The notes beneath the pieces are model-generated. The model was not told the origin of the DNA. It made no database searches and saw nothing but the letters and a program-made list of their open reading frames with translations. From positions 3,484,136 through 3,548,135 of the forward strand of contig OX422183.1 in assembly GCA_949130485.1 (NCBI GenBank): a DNA stretch of 64,000 nt, written 5' to 3'. A program made the translations under genes and the position numbers. Each line of letters opens with the position of its first letter. The stretch's first letter is position 1. Below are positions 51,401-57,250 of the stretch, one piece after another. The DNA is from Agelas oroides. Lineage: Eukaryota > Porifera > Demospongiae > Agelasida > Agelasidae.

Positions 51401-54400
51401 CGCCTGATCATGTATTGTGGATAGTGATAATTGAAGCCACTTAGATAAGTAAACTGACTGGTCTATATATGGTATGTGGGCGGCAAGCCTACATGCTAAC
51501 AAGTACAAATCTAATTTAGTAGTAGTTCCCAGGTTATGTAGCACTGTACAAGATTTGACTGAGACTTAGCATGGTACTCTGGAGTGACTGGTAGCTAGCT
51601 GTTAGCTGTCAGCAAGAATATCTGTTTTATAAACACCTAGTGGCTATATTGTACAAGGCTCTATAGTTACTTGTCTATGCAGTAGGTATCATCATGGATA
51701 ATAGAGCAGGGTTGCATTGGCAACCAATCTTTGGTATTATGTTGTTCTTTATGCTATCATGATAGCACAAGCCTCAGAACAAGGATGCACCAACATCGTT
51801 CACATGGAAAGTCCTCTTGCAATTAGTAGATCCTTTGAGTGGTCTAGCATACATCTGTACTCTTTCTATAGCTACTAGTTGCTCCAGAGGTCATGACCCT
51901 ATACCATGCATGTATAAGATCGTAGCAAAGGGCCAGATCTCAGTCATGTGCTACATGCTCCAAGGGGCTACTTGTAGTCTTACAAGTCTTACAAGATTAG
52001 ATTCAGATTTACAATAACACCAAGGACAAATTAGGTCAAGTTATTGTATAGCATTTTAATCTGAGGACAAGGATTGGTTATTGCTGCATAACTCCCATGG
52101 CTACCATGTTATAGCTAAGCATTGTGTACTTCACTTATCATAGGTTCTTATCGCCTTTATAGCTGTAAGTTTCTTTTCTGTCTAATGTAGCGAAACAGTG
52201 ATTCACTGATTCCAAGAAATATTGCATGGTAGCTTTGGATTTAGGGTCGCCAAGTCCAAGGGCAAAGCTGAGAACAAATTTGCGAGCTACGTGGCTATAT
52301 ACCTCAAAGGATTGGTCCTTGTTGTTATTCACACAAGATAGTTTACACTGTAAACAAGGTGGTTTGTATGAAACATCATTCCTACCTCCACACAGGCTGT
52401 TCCCCACCTGTTACCATAGGAACAAGAACATCATTTCTATTCTCTACTCAGGCTGTTACCCACCTGTTACCATAGAAATGAACATCATTCCTATCCTATA
52501 CACGGGCTGTTCCGATAAGTGTACAAAAGCAGCCATCCTGTGATTCTGCTTTGTGGCACTTGCAGTTGCACAGTTTGGAAACAAATTTCTGCTGTTCTGC
52601 TACCACAGCCTCAGAATTTTATAATGCACCAGAGAAATTTCTGCTACTCTGCTGCCTCAGTAGCAGAATGTTTCTCATCTGAGAAATATTCTGCTATTCT
52701 GCTAATCTGCTACCCCAGTGGCAGAACCTTTCTAACCAGAGAAACATTCTACTATTCTGCTACCAGAATTTTGTTCATCTGAGAAACATTAGCAGGAGTT
52801 TTGAGGGAATATTTCAGCCATCATAGTGAATCTACATCATCAAAATTTTATTATTTTTTTATTATGATGATTGTTTTGCGGGGGCAAGGGGGGGGGGGGG
52901 GGGGGGGGGGGGCTGGAACTAACAACTGGTATGTTGGATTTTATAGCTTGCGCCAGCTTCTTGACAGGTTCAGCATATTTTGGGTTGTCCAGGAAACGGT
53001 TTAATGGCATATTTATTTGGTATATTGGCATACAGTCAAAAGATGATGAAGGGATACCTGCAAAGCAAGCTAGGACATCAAAGTCTCTGAGTGCAAAGTA
53101 ACTAATTTTCTTGAATGTTTGCCACTGAATCAGTGTATGATGTCAAAACACGCTAGACTGTGAATCCAGTTCAATAAGCAGTGCTGTACTTTGGGCAGGT
53201 ATATAATGTGATTTATGTGTTGGCAAGAAAAGGGTTCTCAGGATTCAGGGCTGGGTTTCCTGCTACTGTTCAAGTGAGAGCAGAGTAGCAAAATAGCAGA
53301 ATATTTCTCAGATGAGAAACATTCTGCTACTGAGGTAGCAGAGTAGCAGAAATTTCTCTGGTGCATTATAAAATTCTGAGGCTGTGTGGTAGCAGAACAG
53401 CAGAAATTTGTTTCCAAACTGTGGAACTGCAAGTGCCACAAAGCAGAATCACAGGATGGCTGCTTTTGTACACTTATTTGTTTCCCACCTGTTACCATAG
53501 AAACATCATTTCATGCCATTAATTGTGTCAGGGGGGCATTACAACCCATTTGATTAGCTGTCCAGGGGGGTGGACGTGCACTTAATTGTGTCAGGGGGGC
53601 ATTACAACCCATTTGATTAGCTGTCCAGGGGGGTGGACGTGCAGATAATTGTGTCAGGGGGGCATTACAACCCATTTGATTAGCTGTCCAGGGGGGTGGA
53701 CGTGCACTTAATTGTGTCGGGGGCATTACAATCCATTTGATTAGCTGTCCAGGGGGGTGGACGTGCACTTAATTGTGTCAGGGGGGCATTACAACCCATT
53801 TGATTAGCTGTCCAGGGGGTGGACGTGCACTTAATTGTGTCAGGGGGGCATTACAACCCATTTGATTAGCTGTCCAGGGGGGGTATTGGCTACTAATTAT
53901 GTCCAGGGGGCCATATTACCCAAACTGTCCATCCACAGGGGGTGTATGCTTATTAAATGGAATAGCCCATTATAACTGACAACTTGCAGCCGCACTGTCC
54001 ATGCACAGGCAACTACAGCCAGCGCGGCTCGTGTTGCTATGCACTGGTTAGTGATAATAGAACTTGACGAACAATCAACGAACCACATCTCCCTTAACAA
54101 AATAGGCCTATAGATGGTTTTCATGGGGCGTGGCTTCACTTCCGGAGGGCAAAAGTCGGTGTCTGGGTTTAGTGCAGCTGCGTGCAAAATACAGGCTAGT
54201 AAGTGCTACATCGAGTCCTTACCATTAGTACCGAAAGATAAAAGAAGCTGGTTCTCTCAAGGTGAAAGGTCCGCTGTACAGCTGCCTATCGATCGCGCGT
54301 TTGCCCTCCGGAAGTAGGGCGCTTAATTGACATTTGGAAACCATCTATACTCAATTATCTAGCGATATATGGTCATGGTGACGCATACAAAACTTTTTTA

Positions 54401-54463
54401 ACAATCTAACTTACCAGTTGCCCGACCAACGAGCGGTATCAGCAGAAGTAAAACGATGCGCAT
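21009..54463 (-). CDS. SRCR/LDLa single-pass membrane receptor (12-exon model)
   Basis: Model built from splice sites and module phase. Exons: 54463-54415, 35560-35359, 32239-32082, 30921-30814, 30706-30596, 30378-30177, 30034-29883, 26427-26320, 25625-25512, 24998-24791, 22802-22621 and 21496-21009. Order: signal peptide, SRCR1, LDLa1, LDLa2, SRCR2, LDLa3, LDLa4, SRCR3, membrane span, proline/tyrosine-rich tail. Module borders are all phase 1; each SRCR is split once in phase 2. Six-cysteine SRCR domains coded by two exons are the group A pattern. In known proteins SRCR domains bind polyanions, microbes or other proteins, and LDLa modules bind Ca2+ and ligands. The likely role is cell-surface recognition or scavenging. 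The weakest links are the join of exon 1 across 18.9 kb of repeats and the GTGCTA donor of exon 3; exons could be missing in intron 1. Confidence 0.75.
22621..22802 (-). CDS. Receptor exon 11: second half of SRCR3
   Basis: Acceptor TTCTGCAG, donor GTAAAA. Codes [15 protein letters not shown], then the TSC, HNC and AIYC cysteines that close a group A SRCR domain, then a Ser/Thr-rich linker (about 15 residues) before the membrane exon. It starts in phase 2 and ends in phase 1. Confidence 0.9.
22915..23422. mobile_element. Probable TIR element of about 0.5 kb
   Basis: Bases near 22919 (CCGTAGATCTGGAAATTTTTG) and near 23400 (AAAATTTCCAGATCTACGG) are inverted copies, each next to more A/T-rich inverted sequence (TTTTGTG and CACGACAA). 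No coding frame and no clear target duplication. Confidence 0.6.
23830..23878. mobile_element. 49-bp minimal TIR element with exact 9-bp target duplication
   Basis: TAGCCTTGTACCCAGGCC at the left and its near-perfect inverse at the right leave a loop of about 12 bases. TATACAGTC flanks it on both sides (23821-23829 and 23879-23887). It is almost nothing but two ends, yet it keeps the target duplication of a transposition event. Its termini resemble those of 7572-7942, 34410-34760 and 40479-40673. Confidence 0.88.
24092..24220. repeat. 14-bp tandem repeat, about 9 copies
   Basis: Unit ACCAACTGACGTAT with single-base variants and one 13-bp copy. Intronic. Each unit contains TGACGTAT, one base off a CRE, which may be chance. 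Confidence 0.9.
24791..24998 (-). CDS. Receptor exon 10: first half of SRCR3
   Basis: Acceptor CAACACAG, donor GTGAGA. Codes [33 protein letters not shown] and RIACRQLGF, ending in a split Gly codon (phase 2) that is completed by exon 11. The exon begins in phase 1. Confidence 0.93.
25512..25625 (-). CDS. Receptor exon 9: LDLa4
   Basis: Acceptor CTGTTACAG, donor GTAAGC. Codes one LDL-receptor class A module with all six cysteines ([29 protein letters not shown]) and the acidic DGSDE calcium site. Phase 1 at both ends. Confidence 0.93.
25702..26272. mobile_element. TIR element (GGCCCGTAG type), copy 1
   Basis: Left end CAGGCCCGTAGCCAGG, right end CCTGCCTACGGGCCTG, with C/G runs just inside. 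About 570 bp, non-coding. A sister copy lies at 26536-27152. Possible 5-bp target duplication (GGATA/AGATA), imperfect. Confidence 0.75.
26320..26427 (-). CDS. Receptor exon 8: LDLa3
   Basis: Acceptor ACACTTAG, donor GTATGT. One LDLa module ([29 protein letters not shown]) with six cysteines and the DGSDE site. Phase 1 at both ends. Confidence 0.93.
26536..27152. mobile_element. TIR element (GGCCCGTAG type), copy 2
   Basis: Same family as 25702-26272, with flanking GAATA on both sides (5-bp target duplication). Each copy lies just upstream (in transcript sense) of an LDLa exon, so the pair may have arisen by local duplication of exon plus element rather than by two insertions; the distinct flanks argue for two insertions. 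Confidence 0.75.
27768..28444. mobile_element. TIR element carrying a broken conserved protein fragment
   Basis: Ends AAGTCCTTGAAAATATGCCC and (inverted, at 28420-28444) AAGTCCTAGAAAATACGCCC. The interior (27990-28290) encodes the minus-strand fragment described separately. A related pair of ends brackets 31525-32030. Confidence 0.65.
27990..28285 (-). pseudogene. Remnant of a [15 protein letters not shown] uncharacterised protein
   Basis: Joining two minus-strand frames gives [18 protein letters not shown], then [34 protein letters not shown] and [14 protein letters not shown], with an internal stop and at least one shift. I recall proteins of this pattern as uncharacterised and abundant in sponge and cnidarian gene sets, with a HIRAN-like feel; no function is known to me. 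Its place inside a TIR element suggests that it travels with transposons. Recognition is from pattern memory, so treat the family link as tentative. Confidence 0.5.
28582..29160. mobile_element. 579-bp TIR element with TA target
   Basis: Left end CCGTATAGCGGGTTATTTTC and right end GAAATAACCCGCTATACGG, flanked by TA on both sides (28580-28581 and 29161-29162). A small nested hairpin sits at 28738-28780. The plus-strand frame at 28788-29048 begins with [12 protein letters not shown], similar to the remnant at 27990-28285, then appears to lose the family frame. Confidence 0.85.
29883..30034 (-). CDS. Receptor exon 7: second half of SRCR2
   Basis: Acceptor TTCTGCAG, donor GTAATT. Codes [28 protein letters not shown] and SEDVAIDC. 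Very close to exon 11, so SRCR2 and SRCR3 look like recent duplicates. Confidence 0.92.
30177..30378 (-). CDS. Receptor exon 6: first half of SRCR2
   Basis: Acceptor GTTAATAG, donor GTGAGT. Codes [29 protein letters not shown] and RVACRQLGF. Phase 1 in, phase 2 out. Confidence 0.93.
30596..30706 (-). CDS. Receptor exon 5: LDLa2
   Basis: Acceptor CTATTGCAG, donor GTAAGT. Codes [22 protein letters not shown] and GSDEIGC with six cysteines and the calcium-site acids. Pairs with exon 9 as its closest relative. Confidence 0.93.
30814..30921 (-). CDS. Receptor exon 4: LDLa1
   Basis: Acceptor AACACCTAG, donor GTAAGT. Codes [22 protein letters not shown] and GSDERNC. Pairs with exon 8, so the whole LDLa-LDLa-SRCR block was duplicated as a unit. 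Confidence 0.93.
30975..31515. mobile_element. TIR element (GGCGTAGGAACC type), about 0.54 kb
   Basis: Left end GTGGCGTAGGAACC, right end GGTTCCTATGCCTATG. Non-coding interior with short GCGGCC repeats near the left end. Relative of 19486-19632. Confidence 0.65.
31525..32030. mobile_element. TIR element (GAAAATATGCCCCC type)
   Basis: Left end GCTCCTGAAAATATGCCCCC and right end with the inverse (GCGTATTTTCGGGAGC). The interior (31670-31860) matches 34960-35130, another copy of the same family. Non-coding. Confidence 0.65.
32082..32239 (-). CDS. Receptor exon 3: second half of SRCR1
   Basis: Acceptor TTCTGTAG. Codes [28 protein letters not shown] and SEDVAIYC. The donor placed at 32081 is GTGCTA, a weak match chosen because it keeps phase 1 like exons 7 and 11; without splicing the frame reads on for about ten codons to a stop. 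Confidence 0.85.
32240..34400. other. Intron 2, left part
   Basis: No exon, domain or strong repeat recognised. The short reading frames show no conserved motif. Contains A/T-rich stretches and short direct repeats such as GTATACAAGTTTA at 33222 and 33237. Confidence 0.5.
34410..34760. mobile_element. 351-bp MITE with exact 9-bp target duplication
   Basis: TAGTCTTGTCACCAGACC at the left and the inverse TAGTCTCATCCCCAGACC at the right; terminal repeats of about 60 bp. GCCTCTTTA flanks both sides (34401-34409 and 34761-34769). Non-coding. Same family as 7572-7942. Confidence 0.92.
34880..35280. mobile_element. Second copy of the 31525-32030 repeat interior
   Basis: Shares CTATGGGAAATCAG, GGTAACAAGGGAA-like and GGTGGCC-containing stretches with 31670-31990, in the same orientation, though diverged. 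Ends not resolved. Confidence 0.55.
35359..35560 (-). CDS. Receptor exon 2: first half of SRCR1
   Basis: Acceptor TTTACACAG, donor GTAAGG. Codes [29 protein letters not shown] and RVACRELGY. It begins in phase 1, matching the donor of the signal-peptide exon, and ends in phase 2. Confidence 0.92.
36060..36750. repeat. CRE-TATA repeat unit 1
   Basis: Unit bounded by TTACACCCCAAGA-type sequence on the left and GAGCATCTTGGGGTGC on the right, which are inverted to each other. Inside are TGACGTCA at 36351-36358, TATAAAA at 36378-36384 and a second TATAAAG at 36451-36457. Left-end sub-repeats (CACCCCAAGA...) are present about three times. Confidence 0.85.
36750..37345. repeat. CRE-TATA repeat unit 2
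   Basis: Same order of blocks as unit 1. TGACGTCA at 36917-36924 and TATAAAA at 36944-36950. The second TATAAAG is lost by a deletion (GGCGTAAGCTGG). Confidence 0.85.
37346..38535. repeat. CRE-TATA repeat unit 3, with MITE insertion
   Basis: Begins with two tandem 37-bp copies containing TACACCCCAAGATGCAAC. The CRE is mutated to TGGCGTCA (37598-37605); TATAAAA is at 37625-37631. A 515-bp MITE (37727-38241) splits the unit. Confidence 0.85.
37727..38241. mobile_element. 515-bp MITE inside unit 3
   Basis: TAGGCCTTGATAGATTATGC at the left and its inverse at the right. Flanked by CTCGCTAT and CTTGCTAT, an 8-bp duplication with one mismatch (hAT-like size). Units 1, 2 and 4 show the uninterrupted site (for example CTTGCTATTCACG near 37038). 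Related fragments lie at 35836-35930 and 43600-43710. Confidence 0.88.
38536..39160. repeat. CRE-TATA repeat unit 4
   Basis: TGACGTCA at 38736-38743, TATAAAA at 38762-38768, and TATAAAG near 38836. Ends with GAGCATCTTGGAGTGCGG. Confidence 0.85.
39161..39234. repeat. CRE-TATA unit 5, left fragment
   Basis: Starts like the other units (ACACAGGCCAGAGGAAGCG) and stops abruptly after GGCACGGTG. The missing right part resumes at 42888. Confidence 0.85.
39235..40187. mobile_element. Element with GGGGCCCC-rich ends
   Basis: Both ends (39236-39330 and 40020-40170) consist of repeated GGGGCCCC and AAAATGTTAACATTTTGGG-like palindromes in inverted arrangement. The middle (39340-40000) has only short frames on both strands, none recognised. 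It lies at the left end of the 3.65-kb insertion. Confidence 0.55.
40188..41000. mobile_element. Foldback element with about 130-bp inverted ends
   Basis: 40188-40315 and 40863-41000 are reverse complements; each contains GTAGGGATGG and CCATCCCTAC. A third single copy of this end lies at 56440-56560 and a weak one at 49765-49850. It encloses the MITE at 40479-40673. Confidence 0.85.
40479..40673. mobile_element. 195-bp MITE with exact 9-bp target duplication
   Basis: TAGTCTTGCAAGCCAGACCC at the left and its near inverse at the right; GTCTTGAAT on both sides (40470-40478 and 40674-40682). Same family as 7572-7942 and 34410-34760. Confidence 0.93.
41410..41745 (+). pseudogene. Degraded C-terminal coding segment, sibling of 55767-55959
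   Basis: Plus-strand sequence matching the minus-strand 3' exon at 55767-55959 and its trailer, including [15 protein letters not shown] DNA and an AATAAA at 41705. The frame is broken here. Relative to 55.6-56.3 kb this segment is inverted while both flanks are not. Confidence 0.6.
41773..42273 (-). CDS. Basic repeat protein, transposon-associated (unrecognised family)
   Basis: Open frame of 166 residues from an internal Met ([10 protein letters not shown]) to RYYAS and a stop. It is built of about seven imperfect repeats of 12-16 residues with core [17 protein letters not shown], rich in Arg, Lys and Ser. Similar Tyr/Trp-x-x-Asp-Pro-Glu-Lys repeats occur, as I recall, at the N termini of large sponge and cnidarian proteins encoded by mobile elements (helicase- or recombinase-type), where they may bind DNA; that link is inference. 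No partner enzyme is visible nearby. It lies inside the 3.65-kb insertion. An upstream ATG at 42312 adds 13 residues without repeat character. The open plus-strand frame is a shadow. Confidence 0.55.
   Translation of the reverse strand: MSERNERRTSRTTCETKGEKRQASRNNYWKDPEKHRASSRASSHACYWKDPETKRASSHACYWKDPETKRASSHTRYWEDPETKRASSRASSHTRYWEDPGKGRAASRVSSHTRYWEDPEKGRAASCVSSHSSYWRNPDKKRAAARMTNLKATKAKLKWYRRYYAS
42888..43295. repeat. CRE-TATA unit 5, right fragment
   Basis: Resumes at CGGTGCACTTACCCCAGG, exactly where 39234 stops. TGACGTCA at 42979-42986; the TATA region is deleted. Ends in GAGCATCTTGGGGTGC. Confidence 0.85.
43600..43715. mobile_element. Fragment of the 37727-38241 MITE family
   Basis: Repeated GAGCATA/AATAGG motifs as in the 515-bp MITE. 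Boundaries unclear. The rest of 43300-44270 has no recognised feature. Confidence 0.4.
44270..44500. mobile_element. Truncated copy of the 1.7-kb repeat
   Basis: Begins TCAGAGAGTCGGTGTAGGGA and follows 6815-7020 closely, then diverges after GTACCATTTTT. Confidence 0.7.
44630..45159 (-). pseudogene. Ty3/gypsy-type gag fragment with zinc knuckle
   Basis: The minus-strand frame (45159 to 44851) contains [33 protein letters not shown] and [15 protein letters not shown], the typical C-terminal capsid region of Ty3-type gag. After a frame shift it continues near 44750-44630 with two Cys/His clusters ([29 protein letters not shown]) of nucleocapsid type. The N-terminal gag, protease and pol are absent and no LTRs were found, so this is a dead fragment. 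Confidence 0.75.
45170..46100. other. Unassigned intronic sequence
   Basis: No gene recognised. At 45790-45960 GCCACT recurs irregularly every 20-40 bases (CGCCACTC, CGGCACTCC, CGCCACTAAA), a weak short-motif repeat. Confidence 0.4.
46103..47823. mobile_element. Dispersed 1.7-kb repeat, copy 2
   Basis: Partner of 6815-8515. Lacks the MITE found there (empty site near 46765) and has only a short TTTC tract. The right end carries the foldback pair 47075-47215 and 47695-47823, with an extra insertion of about 480 bp in the loop that includes two hairpins of the TAGCCTCGTT type (47283-47340 and 47380-47434). Confidence 0.7.
48125..49020. repeat. G-rich satellite, irregular units of about 60-70 bp
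   Basis: Units contain CAGGGGGTGTATCATCAG, AATTATGATTAGTGTCAAGG and GTACAAGTGATTCAAGC. Two G-runs of about 18 and 23 bases (48279-48297, 48647-48670). Strong G-quadruplex potential by composition. Confidence 0.9.
49020..52430. other. Interior of the 5.9-kb element, left part
   Basis: No convincing gene. 49300-49470 holds three loose units related to the 53520-53935 array. The minus frame at 52407-52138 (89 residues, with CLQCKLSC) matches no family known to me and has no clear splice context. Confidence 0.4.
52435..53510. repeat. Inverted repeat, arms about 240 bp
   Basis: 52435-52700 and 53275-53510 are reverse complements (for example GCAGCCATCCTGTGATTCTG and its inverse). Each arm also has short CTGCTACTCTGC repeats. 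The loop of about 0.57 kb includes a G-run at 52887-52911. Confidence 0.9.
53515..53935. repeat. 62-63-bp tandem repeat, about 6-7 copies
   Basis: Unit TTAATTGTGTCAGGGGGGCA through GGTGGACGTGCAC, nearly identical between copies. The proline-rich minus-strand frame is an artefact of the repeat. Confidence 0.95.
54111..54347. mobile_element. MITE (TAGATGGTTT ends, TA target), left copy
   Basis: Ends TAGATGGTTTTCATG and GGAAACCATCTA with TA on both outer sides. An inner inverted pair CTTCCGGAGGGCAAA / CCCTCCGGAAG sits just inside. Non-coding: the plus-strand frame is not kept in the right copy. Confidence 0.88.
54415..54463 (-). CDS. Receptor exon 1: signal peptide
   Basis: ATG at 54463 followed by [17 protein letters not shown] and a consensus donor GTAAGTTAG at 54414. 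A short basic start, a Leu-rich core and a small residue before the splice make a good signal peptide. The phase 1 donor matches the phase 1 acceptor of exon 2. It is too short for an ordinary ORF search. It could instead belong to another secreted protein whose exons I missed, since 18.9 kb separate it from exon 2. Confidence 0.7.
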
Positions 54464-54548
54464 TTTCTGACTAGGTCGTGTTGGTCGTTTTGGAGAAGTA
54501 CAGTTGCAGTCAATCCGCCAATGCCGGGCAATGGAACGAAGTCCATAC

Positions 54549-54556
54549 TATTTATA
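54549..54556 (-). promoter_or_regulatory. TATA box for exon 1
   Basis: TATAAATA (minus strand), 86 bases upstream of the ATG at 54463, leaving room for a transcription start about 30 bases downstream and a short 5' UTR. Context CTGTATAAATAG fits the consensus well. Confidence 0.6.
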
Positions 54557-55066
54557 CAGGAACTACGACTTCCGGTCACTTTTCTTTCAAGTCATTTATC
54601 CAACTGCAAGTGCTCAGCTGTTTTGCGCGCGCTGCCTAAATTAACCCCGGGGTGGGCGTTATCGCACCATAAACAGGAAGCCGGTATTAGTTATTCACTT
54701 CAAGTCTAGCCTCGAACCCAGGCTTTCCGTTCCGAATTTTGTCTCGCAGCTTTGGAGAAAAATCGGAGGGAAAGCCCGAAAGGATTACTCACGTGATACG
54801 GTAGCACCATCGTCACAGCATGCAGTAGGGACGTCATAACGTGATGGGTGTGGCTTTGCGCGAAAGCGCTAAGAGGAGTTCTTGCCCAGGAATCCAGCCG
54901 CATATGGCCTTGTTCATCTCAAAACTGGCGAAGATGGATATAAAACTGTGAGTTGAGATCTTGTACAAAGTAGTACTGAATGTGCGAAAAAGTCGAGCAA
55001 TTTCAATTTATTTTTAATGCTCAGTGCTATACGCCATTTTGTTAGAATAACATTATTCATAGCAAA

Positions 55067-55088
55067 TACGCCCCCCCCCCCCCCCCCC
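55067..55088. repeat. C homopolymer, about 22 bases
   Basis: Uninterrupted C-run between the two inverted MITEs. The rest of 54560-55320 shows no gene that I recognise. Confidence 0.9.
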
Positions 55089-55322
55089 GGAAGCTCAACT
55101 GAGTACGTGTTCACATATAGCTTATACGGTGATAAGATGAAGACTGCAACAGCCAAGGTCAGGTGGTAAACGCAAAACACAGAGAGGGAATGTGCATGCT
55201 TCCAGGAGAAGTAACTAAGGTGTGTATTGCTAGAGCTGTTGTAAATGAAAATGTATGTGAGGACTCCAACAGTGAGCACGTGTAGATTGTAAATGCAGCA
55301 GTTTCTACTTCCGTTTGGACTA

Positions 55323-55564
55323 CAGATGGTTTCCAAATGTCAATTAAGCGTCCTACTTCCGGAGGGCAAATGCGCGATCAAGAGGCAGCTGTATACAGCG
55401 GACCTTTCACCGGTTTGAGTGAAGCAGCTCCTTTTATCTTTCAGTACTAATGGTAAGGACTCAATGTAGCGCTTACTAGCCTGTATTTAGCACACAGCTG
55501 CACTTAACACAGACCCCGACTCTTGCCCTCCGGAAGTGAGACCACGCCCCATGAAAACCATCTA
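55323..55564. mobile_element. MITE (TAGATGGTTT family), right copy, inverted
   Basis: Reverse complement of 54111-54347 along its whole length, with TA on both outer sides. Its left terminus is CAGATGGTTT (one change). Confidence 0.88.
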
Positions 55565-55766
55565 TAGCTGAAGTCATTCTTTAATCTGGTCAGTTGCTAA
55601 TCCTATAACTCACCTAGATACGAGGTACTTGATGGTTAAAATAATAGCTGGCAACTTAACACTAGCTAGCAACTTGGAACACTAGCCACTGATATTTATT
55701 TTCAACTTTCAAATTTCAAATTTGCTTGCTATGGTCATTTACAACGAAAATGCATATAGTACATGT

Positions 55767-55959
55767 TTACATACAATGTTTACTTAGAGTTGATGGTAAC
55801 ATTTTGGCTGGTGTCTTCTTAACATCCTCCTTCTTTTGTGTTGTGCCTGAGTCTTCATATTCCTCCAATGCAGCAATTAACAGCCTATTGGCAGCTTGGT
55901 CCTCGAACTGTTCTAGTGCAGCTAATAGCTCCAAGTCAATTAAATGGTGGCTTCATTCA
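55767..55959 (-). CDS. C-terminal exon of an unrecognised, element-borne protein
   Basis: Minus-strand frame HHLIDLELLAALEQFEDQ, then [19 protein letters not shown] and a Lys-rich end to SKHCM and a stop at 55767; AATAAA follows at 55700-55695. The frame is closed just upstream by TGA, so a splice acceptor or a break lies near 55960. The repeat-like LLxALExxED pattern looks like a coiled coil. A broken sibling at 41410-41745 shows that it is a repeated element. Function unknown. Confidence 0.45.
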
Positions 55960-56439
55960 AAACCTCCCACACTAAAGGAGGCAGTCGCAGAAACTGGCGG
56001 TTGTTCAGCTCCCGCTCACTTCATGTGGACTACTATTGGGTTCACCGAAAAACTCTCTGCAGACTTTGTCCCCACAAAGCTCTCATTATTGAGTCGTAAG
56101 ACACCATTACAGCAACAGTTTTACAGTAAGTAGTCTAAATTGGTTTGACACCACAGCGTTGGGATCTAAGGGATTTATAAGCCTGCATGCAAAACCTCAA
56201 AAAGCTCATGTGCTTTGCACTTGGGTTTTATGAGGCTTTGCTTGGGCTTCTAAACCCCGTAGATAAATTTACAATTTCACTTGGAAGCATTTGAATTTCT
56301 GATGATTCTTTGTTCTTTGTGAACAACACAGTTCTATGCTTTCATACTTTACAGACCATGCATCTTCCCCTCGCCTTCCTTTCCCACCTCTCTTCTCTCT
56401 TACCATTTCTAAAAACAATTCAAAAAATAAAAACAGCAG

Positions 56440-56560
56440 GAACAAGTTACAAAAAAGTTTTCCGAATGAAAACAAGCGCATGTAGGGATGGAACCCTCAA
56501 AAACAAGCCAAACAAGATGAGAACGACACCATAACACATTCACACCATCCCAACATCTTG
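56440..56560. mobile_element. Solo end of the 40188-41000 foldback family
   Basis: Matches 40188-40315, including GTAGGGATGGAACCCTC and CACACCATCCCAACATCTTG. Confidence 0.75.
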
Positions 56561-56789
56561 AGGCAAAAGTAAACGGTTGATATCACCAAGATCCTGCATG
56601 GGGATCAAAACCATTCTGTACGAAACAAATTATGGCCAATAGCGTCATTTATTTGGTGTGCACTAATTAGAAAGTCACAAAAGCGAATGGATTCATAGTT
56701 ATGTGACTTTATAATTTGCATGCGTTTTATTTGAATAAATACGGTAATTCCACCTGTTTACCTCTTGTACTAACTAAAAGTGCCTGGTA

Positions 56790-57250
56790 GAGTGATTAGC
56801 CTAAGATCATGTATCAACTGCTTAATAAAGGTTCAAAAAGAAAAGGTGCCCAGTACAGTAATTACTCTGTGCACACCACATGTGCATGTGGGGTTAGGCT
56901 ATTGGTCTAGCTATGTGTGTATGTGTGTGTGTTAGTTGCCTATTTTATGGCCAATGTGATATGATTTAATGGTTTCTAAACTGGAGATAAGCAACGAAAG
57001 CAGTATTTAAGTAGCATCTATGTATGTGAAAGATGTGAAACTGGCTTGATTCTTTGATTCGGCTGCATTATCATTTGACTTGAACATCGTAGCCAGAGAT
57101 GCACAGTTGCATACACAGCCCAGTTACACATTATCACAACTATGCTCATAAGTCAAAGGTCACTATTCGTTGTTGCCGGTTGGGGAATGGACAGAGGGGT
57201 GAAATGAAACAGAAAAATCATGGCACAATCATTTAAAGAAATGTCGGTTA
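56790..57250. repeat. TRIM 3'-flank duplicated segment
   Basis: Homologous to 3830-4210 in the same orientation, directly 3' of TRIM pseudogene E. Confidence 0.8.

Larger units (their letters stand above)
48093..53968. mobile_element. 5.9-kb TIR element with G-rich satellite arms
   Basis: Perfect 40-bp inverted ends (starting GGGCTATTCCATTTAATAAG) with ATT on both outer sides (48090-48092, 53969-53971). Just inside lie G-rich tandem arrays (48125-49020 and 53520-53935) in the same orientation. The middle contains an internal inverted repeat (52435-53510) and no recognised transposase, so it is non-autonomous or decayed. A 3-bp duplication would suit a PIF/Harbinger-like source, but ATT is not the usual TWA. 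It occupies a large part of receptor intron 1. Confidence 0.8.

Noticed and set aside
52840..53031. Proline-run protein frame on the minus strand
   Set aside because: Created by a G homopolymer next to unrecognised sequence.
54114..54317. Plus-strand frame of 67 residues
   Set aside because: Lies within a MITE and is not open in the inverted sister copy.
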